Origin: Flavobacteriales bacterium UBA4474
GTDB taxonomy: Bacteria > Bacteroidota > Bacteroidia > Flavobacteriales_D > Sanyastnellaceae
Direction: 5' to 3'
DNA: 31,659 nt
Assembly: GCA_002389295.1 (NCBI GenBank)
Contig: DGOE01000141.1
Span: 155-31,813, forward strand
Positions within the stretch are counted from its first letter, which is position 1. Every line of letters starts with the position of its first letter. The translations under genes and the position numbers were made by a program. This document shows positions 1 through 7,789 of the stretch, in pieces. The notes under the pieces are model-generated. The model was not told the DNA's origin. It ran no database searches and was given only the letters and a program-made list of their open reading frames with translations.

Positions 1-738
1 GCCGCGGTGCGCCATGCCGATGATGAATTCTACGGCACCCAATTCGCTGCCGCGCTCGACGATGGCATCCAACGCCGGGAGCAGGCTCTCTCCGCCCTCC
101 ACACTGAAGCGCTTCTGGCCCACGAATTTCTTTTGCAGGAACTCCTCAAAAACAGTCGCTTGGTTGAGCTTTTTGAAGATCTGCTTCTTTTCCTCCACCG
201 TCAGCACCGGCCGGTTGGCCAACTCGATGTGGTCCTTGAACCAATTCCACCGGTCCGGCTCGCGGATGTACATGAACTCGATGCCGATGGAGTGGCAATA
301 GGTCGCCTCCAGGTGGGCGATGATGTCCCGCAGGGGCGCTGGCCCAATGCCGACCTCGCTGCCCGCCTCGAAGGTGGTGTCGAGGTCAGATTCGTCCAGC
401 CCGAAGTGGGCGATGCTGAGGTCCGGACTGTAATCCCGGCGCGCACGCACCGGGTTGGTCTTGGTAAACAAGTGACCGCGGGTCCGGTAGGCGAGGATCA
501 GGTTGATCACCCTGAATTCCTTGGGAGCTACCGGCGGGCCTGAAGCCGAGGCGGCGCCTCCCGAGGGTGCGCCCCCCTGGTCGAGGGCGTCCTCCCCGTA
601 TATCCTTTGGGCAAAATCAAAACCGAGGAAAAAGTGACGCCAGGTCGGATCGACCGAGTTGGGGTCATCGAGAAACTGCCGATAGAGCGCTTCGATGGCG
701 GCCGGTTCGGCGTTGCTCAGGTGGGAGTGCAGGTCCAT
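1..738 (-). CDS. sucA: 2-oxoglutarate dehydrogenase E1 component, N-terminal part (cut by window edge)
   Basis: The thiamine-diphosphate E1 subunit decarboxylates 2-oxoglutarate and passes the succinyl group to the lipoyl E2 in the TCA cycle. The ATG at 738 opens a frame that runs without a stop to base 1 (246 codons). The first ~45 residues resemble the E1 N-terminal segment that binds E2 (LYRQFLDDPNSVDPTWRHFF). Further in come the conserved IGIEFMYI stretch (GVEFMHI in many homologues) and, at the very edge, GMAHRG, the start of the family AHRGRLN motif. Family members are about 900 residues, so roughly a quarter is visible. A Pro/Gly/Ala-rich stretch around residues 55-75 links the N-terminal segment to the core. 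It has its own promoter-like element at 760-767 and is separated from the upstream operon by the 795-830 terminator. sucB may lie beyond the left edge, but that is not visible. Confidence 0.93.
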   Translation of the reverse strand, partial: MDLHSHLSNAEPAAIEALYRQFLDDPNSVDPTWRHFFLGFDFAQRIYGEDALDQGGAPSGGAASASGPPVAPKEFRVINLILAYRTRGHLFTKTNPVRARRDYSPDLSIAHFGLDESDLDTTFEAGSEVGIGPAPLRDIIAHLEATYCHSIGIEFMYIREPDRWNWFKDHIELANRPVLTVEEKKQIFKKLNQATVFEEFLQKKFVGQKRFSVEGGESLLPALDAIVERGSELGAVEFIIGMAHRG

Positions 739-759
739 GTATTCGCAGGGTGCGACTCA

Positions 760-767
760 CAAAGTTA
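760..767 (-). promoter_or_regulatory. Bacteroidota-type -7 element upstream of sucA
   Basis: On the minus strand this reads TAACTTTG, a perfect match to the Bacteroidota -7 consensus TAnnTTTG. It ends 21 bases before the sucA ATG. I see no TTG at the usual -33 distance, so this is a half-supported promoter. Confidence 0.5.
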
Positions 768-794
768 ACCCGGTGAGGACGCCGTTGACGTCCC

Positions 795-830
795 AAAAAA
801 GGTGGTTTTCACCAATGAAATACCACCTTT
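795..830 (-). terminator. Intrinsic terminator ending the HDO-to-prenyl-synthetase operon
   Basis: Starting inside the stop codon of the prenyl synthetase, the minus strand can form a stem of about 14 pairs (AAAGGTGGT with ACCACCTTT, continued by TTTCA with TGAAA across one bulged base). The loop is four bases, and a run of six T follows immediately. This is a textbook rho-independent terminator. It insulates sucA from the upstream genes. Confidence 0.85.
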
Positions 831-1848
831 AGTGAAGGCGCTCTGTGACCATGGCCGCGAGGCCGTGCAGGAAGGCTGTAGCGGTGGTTGAGCCACCGAG
901 GGCACCGCTGGTCTGCTGGGAGAAGCGGCGCAGTGCGCCTTCGGCCAAGGCCACTTGTCCCGCCATGGCATCCCGCAGTTCGGCGTCCACGCCGAGGCCG
1001 CGGTAGCAGTCGATCACGCGCTGGACCTTGCCCTCGCTGCGCCCGCCCAACTCCGCTTGAAGGGTGCTCAATTGGTCACCTTCGGCAATTTCAAGGGCGC
1101 GGATGAGCAGAAACGTTTTTTTGTCAGCGAGAATGTCACCGCCCACCTGCTTGCCGAATTTCTCGGGGTCACCAAAGGCGTCGAGGTAGTCGTCTTGCAA
1201 TTGAAAGGCCAGGCCGACATGCAAGCCAAACTCGTAGAGGGCGTCCAACGTCTCCTTCCCCGCCCCTGCAACGCGCGCACCCATGTGCAACGAAGCGGCC
1301 AGCAACACGGAGGTTTTGAGGCGGATCATCTCCATGTAAGCGTCCAACTCCACTTGTGGTTCGGACTCGAAAGCCATGTCCTGCTCCTGCCCCTCGCAGA
1401 CTTCGAGGGCGGTGCGGTGGTACATGCGCATGAGGTCGGGCAGTGCGCTGGCCGGTGCATCGAGCAGCGCCTCGCAAGCCATGACATGCAGGGCGTCGCC
1501 AGAGAGAATGGCCAGGTTGTCGTTCCACTTCTCGTGCACGGTGGCATGGCCGCGCCGCAGGGGGGCATCGTCCATGATGTCGTCGTGCATGAGGGTGAAA
1601 TTGTGGAACAGTTCCACGGCAATGGCAGCGGGCAGCGCCGCTTGGCGTGTACCACCACAGGCCTCACAGGCCGCCATGACCAAGGCGGGGCGCAGGCGTT
1701 TGCCACCCAATCCCATGAGGTAACGGACCGGAGCATACAGTGCTGATTCTGGGTAGCGCTCAAGGAAAGCCGAACACCCTTCTTCAAAGGCAGCCTTGTA
1801 AGCCGTCATCGTCTCAGCTGTGGCAGAAGGGGTCACGGCGCCACTCAT
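829..1848 (-). CDS. Polyprenyl synthetase (short-chain, FPP/GGPP type)
   Basis: This trans-prenyltransferase condenses isopentenyl diphosphate onto allylic diphosphates, supplying isoprenoids such as the primer for undecaprenyl and quinone synthesis. The product is 339 aa, typical for the family. Visible motifs are GGKRLRP (48-54), the first Asp-rich motif DDIMD (89-93) followed by LRRG, a KT pair (179-180) and the second Asp-rich motif DDYLD (219-223). The residue five positions before the first motif is Phe, and there is no two-residue insertion in DDxxD. From family rules this points to a C15-C20 product rather than a long chain, and resembles type I GGPP synthases more than E. coli IspA. 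I chose the ATG at 1848 because it overlaps the rfbA stop in an ATGA and leaves the natural N-terminus. A longer frame upstream has no family similarity. Confidence 0.92.
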   Translation of the reverse strand: MSGAVTPSATAETMTAYKAAFEEGCSAFLERYPESALYAPVRYLMGLGGKRLRPALVMAACEACGGTRQAALPAAIAVELFHNFTLMHDDIMDDAPLRRGHATVHEKWNDNLAILSGDALHVMACEALLDAPASALPDLMRMYHRTALEVCEGQEQDMAFESEPQVELDAYMEMIRLKTSVLLAASLHMGARVAGAGKETLDALYEFGLHVGLAFQLQDDYLDAFGDPEKFGKQVGGDILADKKTFLLIRALEIAEGDQLSTLQAELGGRSEGKVQRVIDCYRGLGVDAELRDAMAGQVALAEGALRRFSQQTSGALGGSTTATAFLHGLAAMVTERLH

Positions 1849-2717
1849 GACAGGCCCAGGTCCAACTGCCCGTGGATGTAAGCGCCATAGCCACTTTTGA
1901 CAAGGCCATCGGCGAGTTTGCGCGCCGTCTCGGTGTCGATGAAGCCCATGCGCCAAGCGATCTCTTCAAGGCAGGCGATTTTCAATCCCTGCCGCTCCTC
2001 GATGACCTGCACGTATTGGCTGGCCTGGGTCAAGGAGGTAAAAGTGCCGGTATCGAGCCAGGCGGTGCCGCGGTCGAGCTTGCTCACAAAGAGCTCGCCC
2101 ATCTCGAGGTATTTGCGGTTCACATCCGTGATCTCGTATTCGCCCCGTGCGCTCGGCTCCAGGTTTTTGGCGATTTCCACCACGCGGTTATCGTAGAAGT
2201 ACAGTCCGGGTACAGCGAAATTGGACTTGGGCGTTTCGGGCTTCTCTTCAATGCTCAAGACGCGGTCCTCATCGTCGAATTCCACCACCCCATAGCGCTC
2301 GGGATCGCTGACGTGGTATGCGTAAACCATGGCCCCTTCCACGTCGGTATTGTCGCGCAGGATGCGGCCAAACCCCCGGCCGTAGAAGATGTTGTCGCCG
2401 AGGACGAGGGCGACTTTATCGTCGCCGATGAACTCCTCCCCGAGAACGAAGGCTTGGGCGAGGCCATTGGGTACTTTCTGCTCCACGTAGGTGAAAGTGC
2501 AGCCCCACTGGCTGCCGTCGCCGAGCAGGCGCTGAAAGCCCGGCAGGTCGTGCGGCGTGGAAATGATGAGGATGTCCCTGATCCCGCTGATCATCAGCGT
2601 GGACAAGGGGTAGTAGATCATGGGCTTGTCATAGATGGGCATCAGCTGCTTGCTGATGGCCTTCGTAATGGGGTAGAGCCGGGTGCCGCTTCCGCCGGCG
2701 AGGACGATGCCTTTCAT
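1845..2717 (-). CDS. rfbA: Glucose-1-phosphate thymidylyltransferase
   Basis: Makes dTDP-glucose from glucose-1-phosphate and dTTP, the entry step to dTDP-rhamnose and other deoxysugars for surface polysaccharides. The 290-aa product starts with the nucleotide-binding signature LAGGSGTRLYP and continues with SKQLMPIYDKPMIYYPLSTLM, which is essentially diagnostic of RfbA. LGDNIFYG, the VPGLYFYD segment and GTAWLDTGT are also present. Length matches the family. I chose the ATG at 2717 because the signature begins right after it; the 29 upstream in-frame residues are not conserved. It overlaps the next gene by 4 bases. No rfbB, rfbC or rfbD is in the window, so the rest of the sugar pathway must be elsewhere. 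A 7+2+7 dyad fills nearly all of the gap between the dioxygenase stop and this start. Confidence 0.95.
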   Translation of the reverse strand: MKGIVLAGGSGTRLYPITKAISKQLMPIYDKPMIYYPLSTLMISGIRDILIISTPHDLPGFQRLLGDGSQWGCTFTYVEQKVPNGLAQAFVLGEEFIGDDKVALVLGDNIFYGRGFGRILRDNTDVEGAMVYAYHVSDPERYGVVEFDDEDRVLSIEEKPETPKSNFAVPGLYFYDNRVVEIAKNLEPSARGEYEITDVNRKYLEMGELFVSKLDRGTAWLDTGTFTSLTQASQYVQVIEERQGLKIACLEEIAWRMGFIDTETARKLADGLVKSGYGAYIHGQLDLGLS

Positions 2718-2733
2718 GCCGGAAAGTTCCGGC
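2718..2733. repeat. Inverted repeat abutting the rfbA start codon
   Basis: GCCGGAA-AG-TTCCGGC, a perfect 7-base dyad with a 2-base centre. It occupies 16 of the 17 bases between the dioxygenase stop codon and the rfbA ATG. There is no T-run, so it is not an intrinsic terminator. It could be a protein-binding site or an RNA hairpin modulating rfbA translation, and a chance GC-rich dyad is possible. Confidence 0.45.
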
Positions 2734-2734
2734 T

Positions 2735-3658
2735 TCAGGCCCGCAAGGGCAAGGACTCTTGCACAGAACCGTAAAATCCGTCCACCCAAGCGCGCACCAG
2801 GCACCGGCGCGCTGCACCTGGCAGGTCCTCAAAAGCCGCCCTTCCGTGCACCACGGTCCGGTTGTTTGCCACCAGCATATCGCCGCGCTTCATTTTGAAT
2901 TTCAGCGCATTACGGTCCATGTCTGCATCGATGAAGTCAAACAACTGCGTCAACTCGCTCGGCACATCCCTGCCGATTTTGGCCATGGCGCGCTCTGTCC
3001 AGAACCGCATGTAGCGAAAGACGAGGCCGTGCTCATCTTGGTCAAAAACCGGGATGGCATTGGCGGCGATGGCGTCATGGTTTTGCTTCAAACCGGGAGT
3101 CACCACGTCGCGGGGCCACGCTTTGCGTGCCACCGCTTCCAATTCGGGATGGGTTTTGCGCAGGCGGTGCAGCAAATCGTTGGCGCTGGCCAAAAGCGAT
3201 TGTCCCCCTTTGGAACCGGGCTGCAGGCAGAGCAGGCACACGAGGTCGGGGTTGTAAGCCGCATCGCTGCTGTCCGTGTGCATGCCCGTGGCCGCTTTGG
3301 TTTTCGAGATGGGTGCGTTGGACTTTTTGTGGTTCAAGCCCTGGTCCACCACATCAAAGAGCTGGCCATAACGGCCGTTCAACCGGCCGAGCTGCCGCAA
3401 CAGGACCACGTAGGCCCAACGCAACTGGGCATCCGTCCAAGAAGGCGGTGCGCCCAACACGGCGTGACCGTGGACAGATGCGATCTGAGCAGCGATGCGG
3501 CCCACGTCGATGGAAGGCACTTCACCTCCGTTGAGCAACGCCGCCAATGCGGCCTCTGCATGGTCACTTGACGGCAGCGCAAGGCGCAAGGCGTGCGGGA
3601 CAGGAAGACGCAAAACCTGCGTCCTCGGGATAAATGGGAGGTGGAGTGAGTTGGTCAT
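2735..3658 (-). CDS. TauD/TfdA-family Fe(II)/2-oxoglutarate-dependent dioxygenase
   Basis: A 307-aa predicted non-haem iron oxygenase. The facial triad is visible as H127-T-D129 (MHTDSSD) and the distal H271 (TVVHGRAAF). An Arg (R285 or R289 in RRCLVRAW) could bind the 2-oxoglutarate carboxylate, as in TauD. The stretch between (VCLLCLQPGSKGGQSL) resembles the family's core strand region. The substrate cannot be read from sequence. Taurine is unlikely because no sulfonate uptake genes are nearby. It overlaps the methyltransferase stop by 4 bases (ATGA), so the two are probably translationally coupled. With the diiron-oxidase-like gene two places upstream it forms an oxidation-methylation set, possibly for a small molecule or lipid. 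That pathway role is inference. Confidence 0.82.
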   Translation of the reverse strand: MTNSLHLPFIPRTQVLRLPVPHALRLALPSSDHAEAALAALLNGGEVPSIDVGRIAAQIASVHGHAVLGAPPSWTDAQLRWAYVVLLRQLGRLNGRYGQLFDVVDQGLNHKKSNAPISKTKAATGMHTDSSDAAYNPDLVCLLCLQPGSKGGQSLLASANDLLHRLRKTHPELEAVARKAWPRDVVTPGLKQNHDAIAANAIPVFDQDEHGLVFRYMRFWTERAMAKIGRDVPSELTQLFDFIDADMDRNALKFKMKRGDMLVANNRTVVHGRAAFEDLPGAARRCLVRAWVDGFYGSVQESLPLRA

Positions 3659-4407
3659 GGCTGCAGAGAAAAGGCGACATGCAAGGGCAAGTCTGTGAGG
3701 GGGCCAAAGAATTCGGGGTCCAGCGCCACGTGATCGGCTGTGATGTGGAGCTCCTCCACATGGGGCATGTGGGTGAATCCAGCAGCGGCGAGGGAGGAGA
3801 AATAGGTCGTAAACGTTTTGTGGACTGCTTGGACTTCAACCGAAGCGCCATCCCGTCTCCAGATGCGTCCGGGGAAGGGGACATCTGTGCTCGAGAGGTA
3901 GCCGCCCACAGGGCGCATGTAAAAGGGCTTCTCGGCGGGCTTGATCCAAGGCAGCATCGGGTGCGGAACCGTAAAGATGAACCGCCCTTCGGGCTTCAAT
4001 ACAGCGCGGACCCGCTTGAGGATGCGCAGCATGGAGGCCGCGTCCATGTAGTTGAAGAGAAAGACCGCGATCACCAGGTCAACGGGGTTTTCGGGGTCAC
4101 CGAAATCCGCTTTGCGCAGGTCTGAAACCGCATAGGTCAGGTGATCCAACCCAAGGGTATCCGCCGTTTTTTTCGCACCGGCAATCATGCCCTCAGAGAC
4201 ATCATGGCCTTCTACGGAGGCGGCCCCCTTCCGGGCGAGCTGTCGGCCCACATACCCTTCACCGCAACCGAGGTCCAGTGCGGTCAGGCCCTGCACGTCG
4301 CCGCACAGTTCCAACACCCGCGGCCGCGCAGAGTAATCCGAAAGCAGGATGGGGTCTTGGCGGACCCAGAGGTCGGCGTGCCCGTCATATATCTGTTTTG
4401 CTTCCAT
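3655..4407 (-). CDS. Class I SAM-dependent methyltransferase
   Basis: A 250-aa Rossmann-fold methyltransferase. Motif I is LDLGCGEGYVGRQLA near residue 45, followed by an acidic residue after strand 2 (VEGHDVSEGMI), motif III-like DLVIAVFLFNYM and the post-motif LKPEGRFIFTVPHP. The C-terminal half is a typical small-molecule cap region. The substrate is unknown. Two starts are possible: ATG at 4407 (chosen), or TTG at 4422, which would overlap the upstream stop as TTGA and add five residues. The 3' end overlaps the dioxygenase start by 4 bases. Its place between two putative oxygenases suggests it methylates an intermediate of the same pathway, but nothing in the sequence proves this. Confidence 0.85.
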   Translation of the reverse strand: MEAKQIYDGHADLWVRQDPILLSDYSARPRVLELCGDVQGLTALDLGCGEGYVGRQLARKGAASVEGHDVSEGMIAGAKKTADTLGLDHLTYAVSDLRKADFGDPENPVDLVIAVFLFNYMDAASMLRILKRVRAVLKPEGRFIFTVPHPMLPWIKPAEKPFYMRPVGGYLSSTDVPFPGRIWRRDGASVEVQAVHKTFTTYFSSLAAAGFTHMPHVEELHITADHVALDPEFFGPLTDLPLHVAFSLQP

Positions 4408-4418
4408 GGGACTGTCGC

Positions 4419-5162
4419 TCAACGGTTCAATTCCATTTCGAGCATGCGGTCGCAGAACAGCGAGCGGAGCCCGAGTGCCTTGCGCATGCCTTGCTTCATC
4501 GCCTCATAATTGGCGGGGTTCTCCGCGATGAGATCCTCGGCGATTTTCAGCATCAGCTCACCGTGCTCATCGTCCAATTCGGCATGCAGCTCAAAGAAAA
4601 TGGCGTCTTTGCGCGACACGTCGGTGTGGTTGCGGATGGCCGCGATGAGGGGGCGGTAGAAATACTTGACGATGCTCTCCGTCCCCAATCCCAAAGCCCC
4701 CAAAGCCTCTGCGGCATTGGCCTGGGTCAGCTGTGCGATGAACAGTTCCTTCCAGGTCTGGGCGATGTCGCCAGTTTCGGGCGTGTTGACCGCCCCAACG
4801 GCCTTGCAGAAACGCGCGTACAGCTCGGGGTGCGGCACACCTTGTACCCACTCGGGCTCAATGCCGAGTTCGGCGATTTCAGCCAGCTCCTCCTCCTCGA
4901 TCATGCCGCTTTCCTCGCAGAGGTTCTCCAAGAGGATGGTGCGGTGCTGCTGTTCTTCCAACTTGCTCATGGCGATGAGCAGGTAATTCTGAAAGCTCTT
5001 GGCGTAGACCGAATACTCCGAAGCGAAACGCTGCAATGCACCCACGGGATCGGGCAGGGTGCCGTCTTTTAGGGCATCCAGGTAGGGGTGATTCAGGGCG
5101 CGGTGGCTTTCAGCCTCTCCGATGAGGAACGCGACGTGCGTATGGGGGGGTAAAACATTCAT
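4419..5162 (-). CDS. Haem-oxygenase-like (HDO) iron-containing redox enzyme, PF14518-like
   Basis: A 247-aa all-helical protein of the TenA/haem-oxygenase-like fold. Relatives of this fold include non-haem diiron oxidases such as UndA, BesC and the Chlamydia CADD protein. Visible landmarks are LLENLCEESG (E79, E83/E84), HPELYARF (H111), a GLGTE segment (E162) and a terminal HxxxDxxH cluster, H193-D197-H200. These supply plausible Glu/His/Asp metal ligands. It could be an oxidase, oxygenase, desaturase or N-oxygenase. A thiaminase/TenA role is less likely because the TenA Cys nucleophile context is absent and no thiamine genes are near. It is the first gene of the HDO-methyltransferase-dioxygenase run, separated by 99 bases with a hairpin from the exporter gene upstream. 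Substrate unknown. Confidence 0.75.
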   Translation of the reverse strand: MNVLPPHTHVAFLIGEAESHRALNHPYLDALKDGTLPDPVGALQRFASEYSVYAKSFQNYLLIAMSKLEEQQHRTILLENLCEESGMIEEEELAEIAELGIEPEWVQGVPHPELYARFCKAVGAVNTPETGDIAQTWKELFIAQLTQANAAEALGALGLGTESIVKYFYRPLIAAIRNHTDVSRKDAIFFELHAELDDEHGELMLKIAEDLIAENPANYEAMKQGMRKALGLRSLFCDRMLEMELNR

Positions 5163-5201
5163 GGCAGTCAGAATTTGAGTTCGACTGCAACAAACCAGAT
5201 T

Positions 5202-5245
5202 TTGTCATGTGCCGCGATGACGGGGGTCAATGCCCCCTATGACAA
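5202..5245 (-). terminator. Nested hairpins between exporter and HDO genes (possible terminator)
   Basis: An outer 7-base repeat (TTGTCAT at 5202-5208 with ATGACAA at 5239-5245) encloses a GGGGG/CCCCC hairpin (5222-5226 with 5233-5237, 6-base loop). It lies downstream of the minus-strand exporter. No clear T-run follows, so termination is only a guess. It could equally be a regulatory dyad for the HDO operon. Confidence 0.3.
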
Positions 5246-5261
5246 TCGTCAATGTGGCGGG

Positions 5262-7700
5262 TTATCCCCGCAGGCCCTCCATCACCTCAAGCTCTGCGAG
5301 CTCCACGTCTTCCTCCTCATCGATGATCTCGAGAAGGGGCTCTTTGAAGGTCTGTGCGGTGATGTACCGTTCAAAACCGAGGAGCAAGGAGGGCAGCAAT
5401 ACGAGGTTGGTCAACATGGCCACCAGCAGTGTCGTAGAGACCAACACACCAAGGGCCCGGGTCCCTTCGAAATCCGAAGCGGAAAACATCATGAAGCCAA
5501 AGAACAGCACGATGCTGGTGTACATCATGGAGACGCCCGTCTCGCGCACGGCAAGCAGCACGGCCTCGCGCATGTTCCACCCGTGCAGGTCGAGCTCTTG
5601 CCGGTATTTGGCCAGCAGGTGGATGGTGTCGTCCACCGAAATACCAAAAGCAATGCTGAAGACAAGGAGGGTGCTGGGCTTGAGGGCGATGCCAAAGAAG
5701 CCCATGACCGCAGCAGTAAAAATCAGCGGCACCAAGTTGGGCAGCAAGCTGATCACGACCATCCGACCGCTCCGGAAGAGAATGGCCATCACGGTGGCGA
5801 TGACCATGACCGCCAAAGCCAGCGACACCAGCAGGTTTTTGACCAGGTATGTGGTGCCTTCCACAAACACAACGCTTGTGCCCGTGATAAAGACCTCGTG
5901 CTCAGCGGGCGGAAAAATCGAGTCGATGCGGAGCCGGAGCCGGTCGGTCAAAGCGTTCATCTCCTGGGTACCGATATCGGCGACTTGTGCCGAAACCCGG
6001 ATCGTGGTCCGGGCGCTGTCCACGTACCGCCCATCTCCATCAATGCCGCTCCCCTCGGTCCCTGTCAAATAGGGCCCCATGAAACTCTGCTCGCGCCGGG
6101 AGGGCAGTGAATACCGGTTGGGATTGCCTCCGAAAAAACCCTGTTTCGCCAGCTTCAGGCCATCCACCAGAGAGACCGAACGCGACAATTGGGGCTCCTC
6201 GGCCAGCACCGTCTGCAGCCGCTCCACTTTTTTGAGGAAAGCCAATTGGGTCGCCCTGCCCGGCTTGTCGGTGCGCACGACCACCTCGAACGGCATGACG
6301 CCGCCAAACCGGTCTTCAAACCAATGGAGGTCGGCGAGGATCACGTCCTCCTGGGGCAGGTCCCCGGCGATGTTGCCCGTCACGCGCATGAGCGAGATGC
6401 CGTATGCGCCGATCATGAGGACGAAGGCGGTCACGATGTACACCGTTTTGCGGTGGTGGCTTACCGCCCGCTCGAGTCGGTGGACCACCATGAAGACCCA
6501 CTTGCGGTCGAGGTGGCTCAAGTGGCTTCTGCGCGGAGGCGGAAGCCAGCTGAATACGGCGGGAATGATCAACAAGGAGATGCAGAACATCGCCAAAATG
6601 TTGATCGACGCGATGACCCCGAATTGCTGGAGCACATCGCTGGTGGTAAACATGAACGCCGCAAATCCCAATGCTGTCGTCGCATTGGTCATGAAGGTGG
6701 CGTTGCCAACCTTCTTTACCATGCGCGTCAGGGCCAGCCCTTTGTTGCCATGGCGTTTGAATTCCGCTTGGTATTTATTGAGCAGATAGATGCAATTCGG
6801 CACCCCGATCACAATCATGAGCGGGGGGATGAGCCCCATCAAAGCGGTGAGCTTGTAGTCAAACAAGACGATGCTGCCGAGGGACCAAATCACGCCCGTT
6901 CCCACGACCAGCATGCACACGGCCATGACGATGGGGTTGCGGAAAAAGAGCAACAGGAGCAAGGCCGTGACAAGGGCAGCGAGGCCGATGAACAGCCCCA
7001 ATTCTCGTTTGATCTTGGTGGTGACCTCCGTGCGGATGTACGGCAGACCTGACACGTGCACGTCGATACCGGTGGACTGTTCGAACCGCTTCACTTCCTC
7101 TACGAGCAGTTCGACGGAACGTCCGCGGTTCTCAGAATTAAAGAGCGGCGCATTGACATAGACCATTTGAATGGTCGCCCCCATGTCTGTGTGCAGGAAC
7201 CCCTCGTAAAAGGGCATGTCCCTCAACCTCGACAGCGCGCTGTCGAGTTCCTGTTGTGTCTGTGGTCGGCGCTCGAAAATGTGGCGCATGACAAAGGACT
7301 TTGGGGCGTCCTCTCTCACCAATTCCACAGCCGTACGGAATCCAAAAACACTGTCCACCACGTGCACAGTCCAGCGGGTGCCGTCCGGCCTTAAACTGTC
7401 CACGGGGACCTGCACGGCGCGCATGGCGGAATCGAGGTCCCACCACTGCTGAAACACCGCGATGTCGTCGAGCCTATCGTCTTGCACCCCCAGCGCCACC
7501 ACATTGCCCTCCTCACCAAATTGATCGAGAAAGGACTCGTAGTCCACCAAGGTGGGGTCATCGTCTGGAAGGAGGCCTCCGAATTTGTACCGGATGCTCA
7601 AATCTTCGATGCGCGAAGCCATAAAAGCTGTCACCGCGAGGAGTACCAGCAGAATGGGAAGGCGTCCCCTAAGGATGAACGTTGCGAGCCGCGACCACAT
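5262..7700 (-). CDS. RND/MMPL-family transporter (predicted exporter)
   Basis: An 812-aa inner-membrane protein with the duplicated RND layout of MMPL/HpnN-type exporters. One TM helix near the N-terminus is followed by a ~200-residue periplasmic loop and a five-helix bundle (roughly 235-400). A second TM (~415-440), a second large loop and a second bundle (~630-790) follow. The conserved GISVDDTIHLLAKYR near residue 705 is the family's TM4/TM10-like charged motif. The C-terminus is a cytosolic acidic tail (IIDEEEDVELAELE). RND pumps use the proton gradient; relatives move lipids, hopanoids or hydrophobic compounds. No membrane-fusion protein or TolC is adjacent. I prefer the ATG at 7700 (MWSRLA), where similarity to relatives should begin. 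An ATG at 7724 in the same frame is possible. It is divergent from lpdA. Confidence 0.85.
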   Translation of the reverse strand: MWSRLATFILRGRLPILLVLLAVTAFMASRIEDLSIRYKFGGLLPDDDPTLVDYESFLDQFGEEGNVVALGVQDDRLDDIAVFQQWWDLDSAMRAVQVPVDSLRPDGTRWTVHVVDSVFGFRTAVELVREDAPKSFVMRHIFERRPQTQQELDSALSRLRDMPFYEGFLHTDMGATIQMVYVNAPLFNSENRGRSVELLVEEVKRFEQSTGIDVHVSGLPYIRTEVTTKIKRELGLFIGLAALVTALLLLLFFRNPIVMAVCMLVVGTGVIWSLGSIVLFDYKLTALMGLIPPLMIVIGVPNCIYLLNKYQAEFKRHGNKGLALTRMVKKVGNATFMTNATTALGFAAFMFTTSDVLQQFGVIASINILAMFCISLLIIPAVFSWLPPPRRSHLSHLDRKWVFMVVHRLERAVSHHRKTVYIVTAFVLMIGAYGISLMRVTGNIAGDLPQEDVILADLHWFEDRFGGVMPFEVVVRTDKPGRATQLAFLKKVERLQTVLAEEPQLSRSVSLVDGLKLAKQGFFGGNPNRYSLPSRREQSFMGPYLTGTEGSGIDGDGRYVDSARTTIRVSAQVADIGTQEMNALTDRLRLRIDSIFPPAEHEVFITGTSVVFVEGTTYLVKNLLVSLALAVMVIATVMAILFRSGRMVVISLLPNLVPLIFTAAVMGFFGIALKPSTLLVFSIAFGISVDDTIHLLAKYRQELDLHGWNMREAVLLAVRETGVSMMYTSIVLFFGFMMFSASDFEGTRALGVLVSTTLLVAMLTNLVLLPSLLLGFERYITAQTFKEPLLEIIDEEEDVELAELEVMEGLRG

Positions 7701-7760
7701 GGGCAGACCGCAAAGGAAAGACAACCTGTCCGAACTCCTGTGGTTCCTCCCGCGGTGAGG

Positions 7761-7768
7761 TAACTTCG
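7761..7768 (+). promoter_or_regulatory. Bacteroidota-like -7 element upstream of lpdA
   Basis: TAACTTCG, one base from consensus TAnnTTTG and identical in type to three other variants in this window. It ends 21 bases before the lpdA ATG, in the short divergent gap shared with the exporter gene. No convincing -33 TTG is seen. Confidence 0.4.
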
Positions 7769-7789
7769 CCCTCCCAACCGTTCACAAGC

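Noticed and set aside
2718..2804. 29-residue N-terminal extension of RfbA in frame
   Set aside because: It overlaps the end of the dioxygenase gene and is not conserved; the nucleotide-binding signature starts right after the ATG at 2717.
955..3571. Plus-strand frames of 260-300 codons opposite the prenyl synthetase, rfbA and dioxygenase genes
   Set aside because: Each mirrors a motif-bearing minus-strand gene, and none shows a start context or domain.
4419..5162. Calling the HDO protein a haem oxygenase or TenA thiaminase
   Set aside because: The fold is related, but the visible E/H/D pattern fits the iron-containing redox group, and there are no haem-uptake or thiamine genes nearby.
5175..7052. 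Plus-strand frames of ~240-310 codons inside the exporter gene
   Set aside because: The opposite strand has an uninterrupted RND protein with regularly spaced TM helices; these are shadows.
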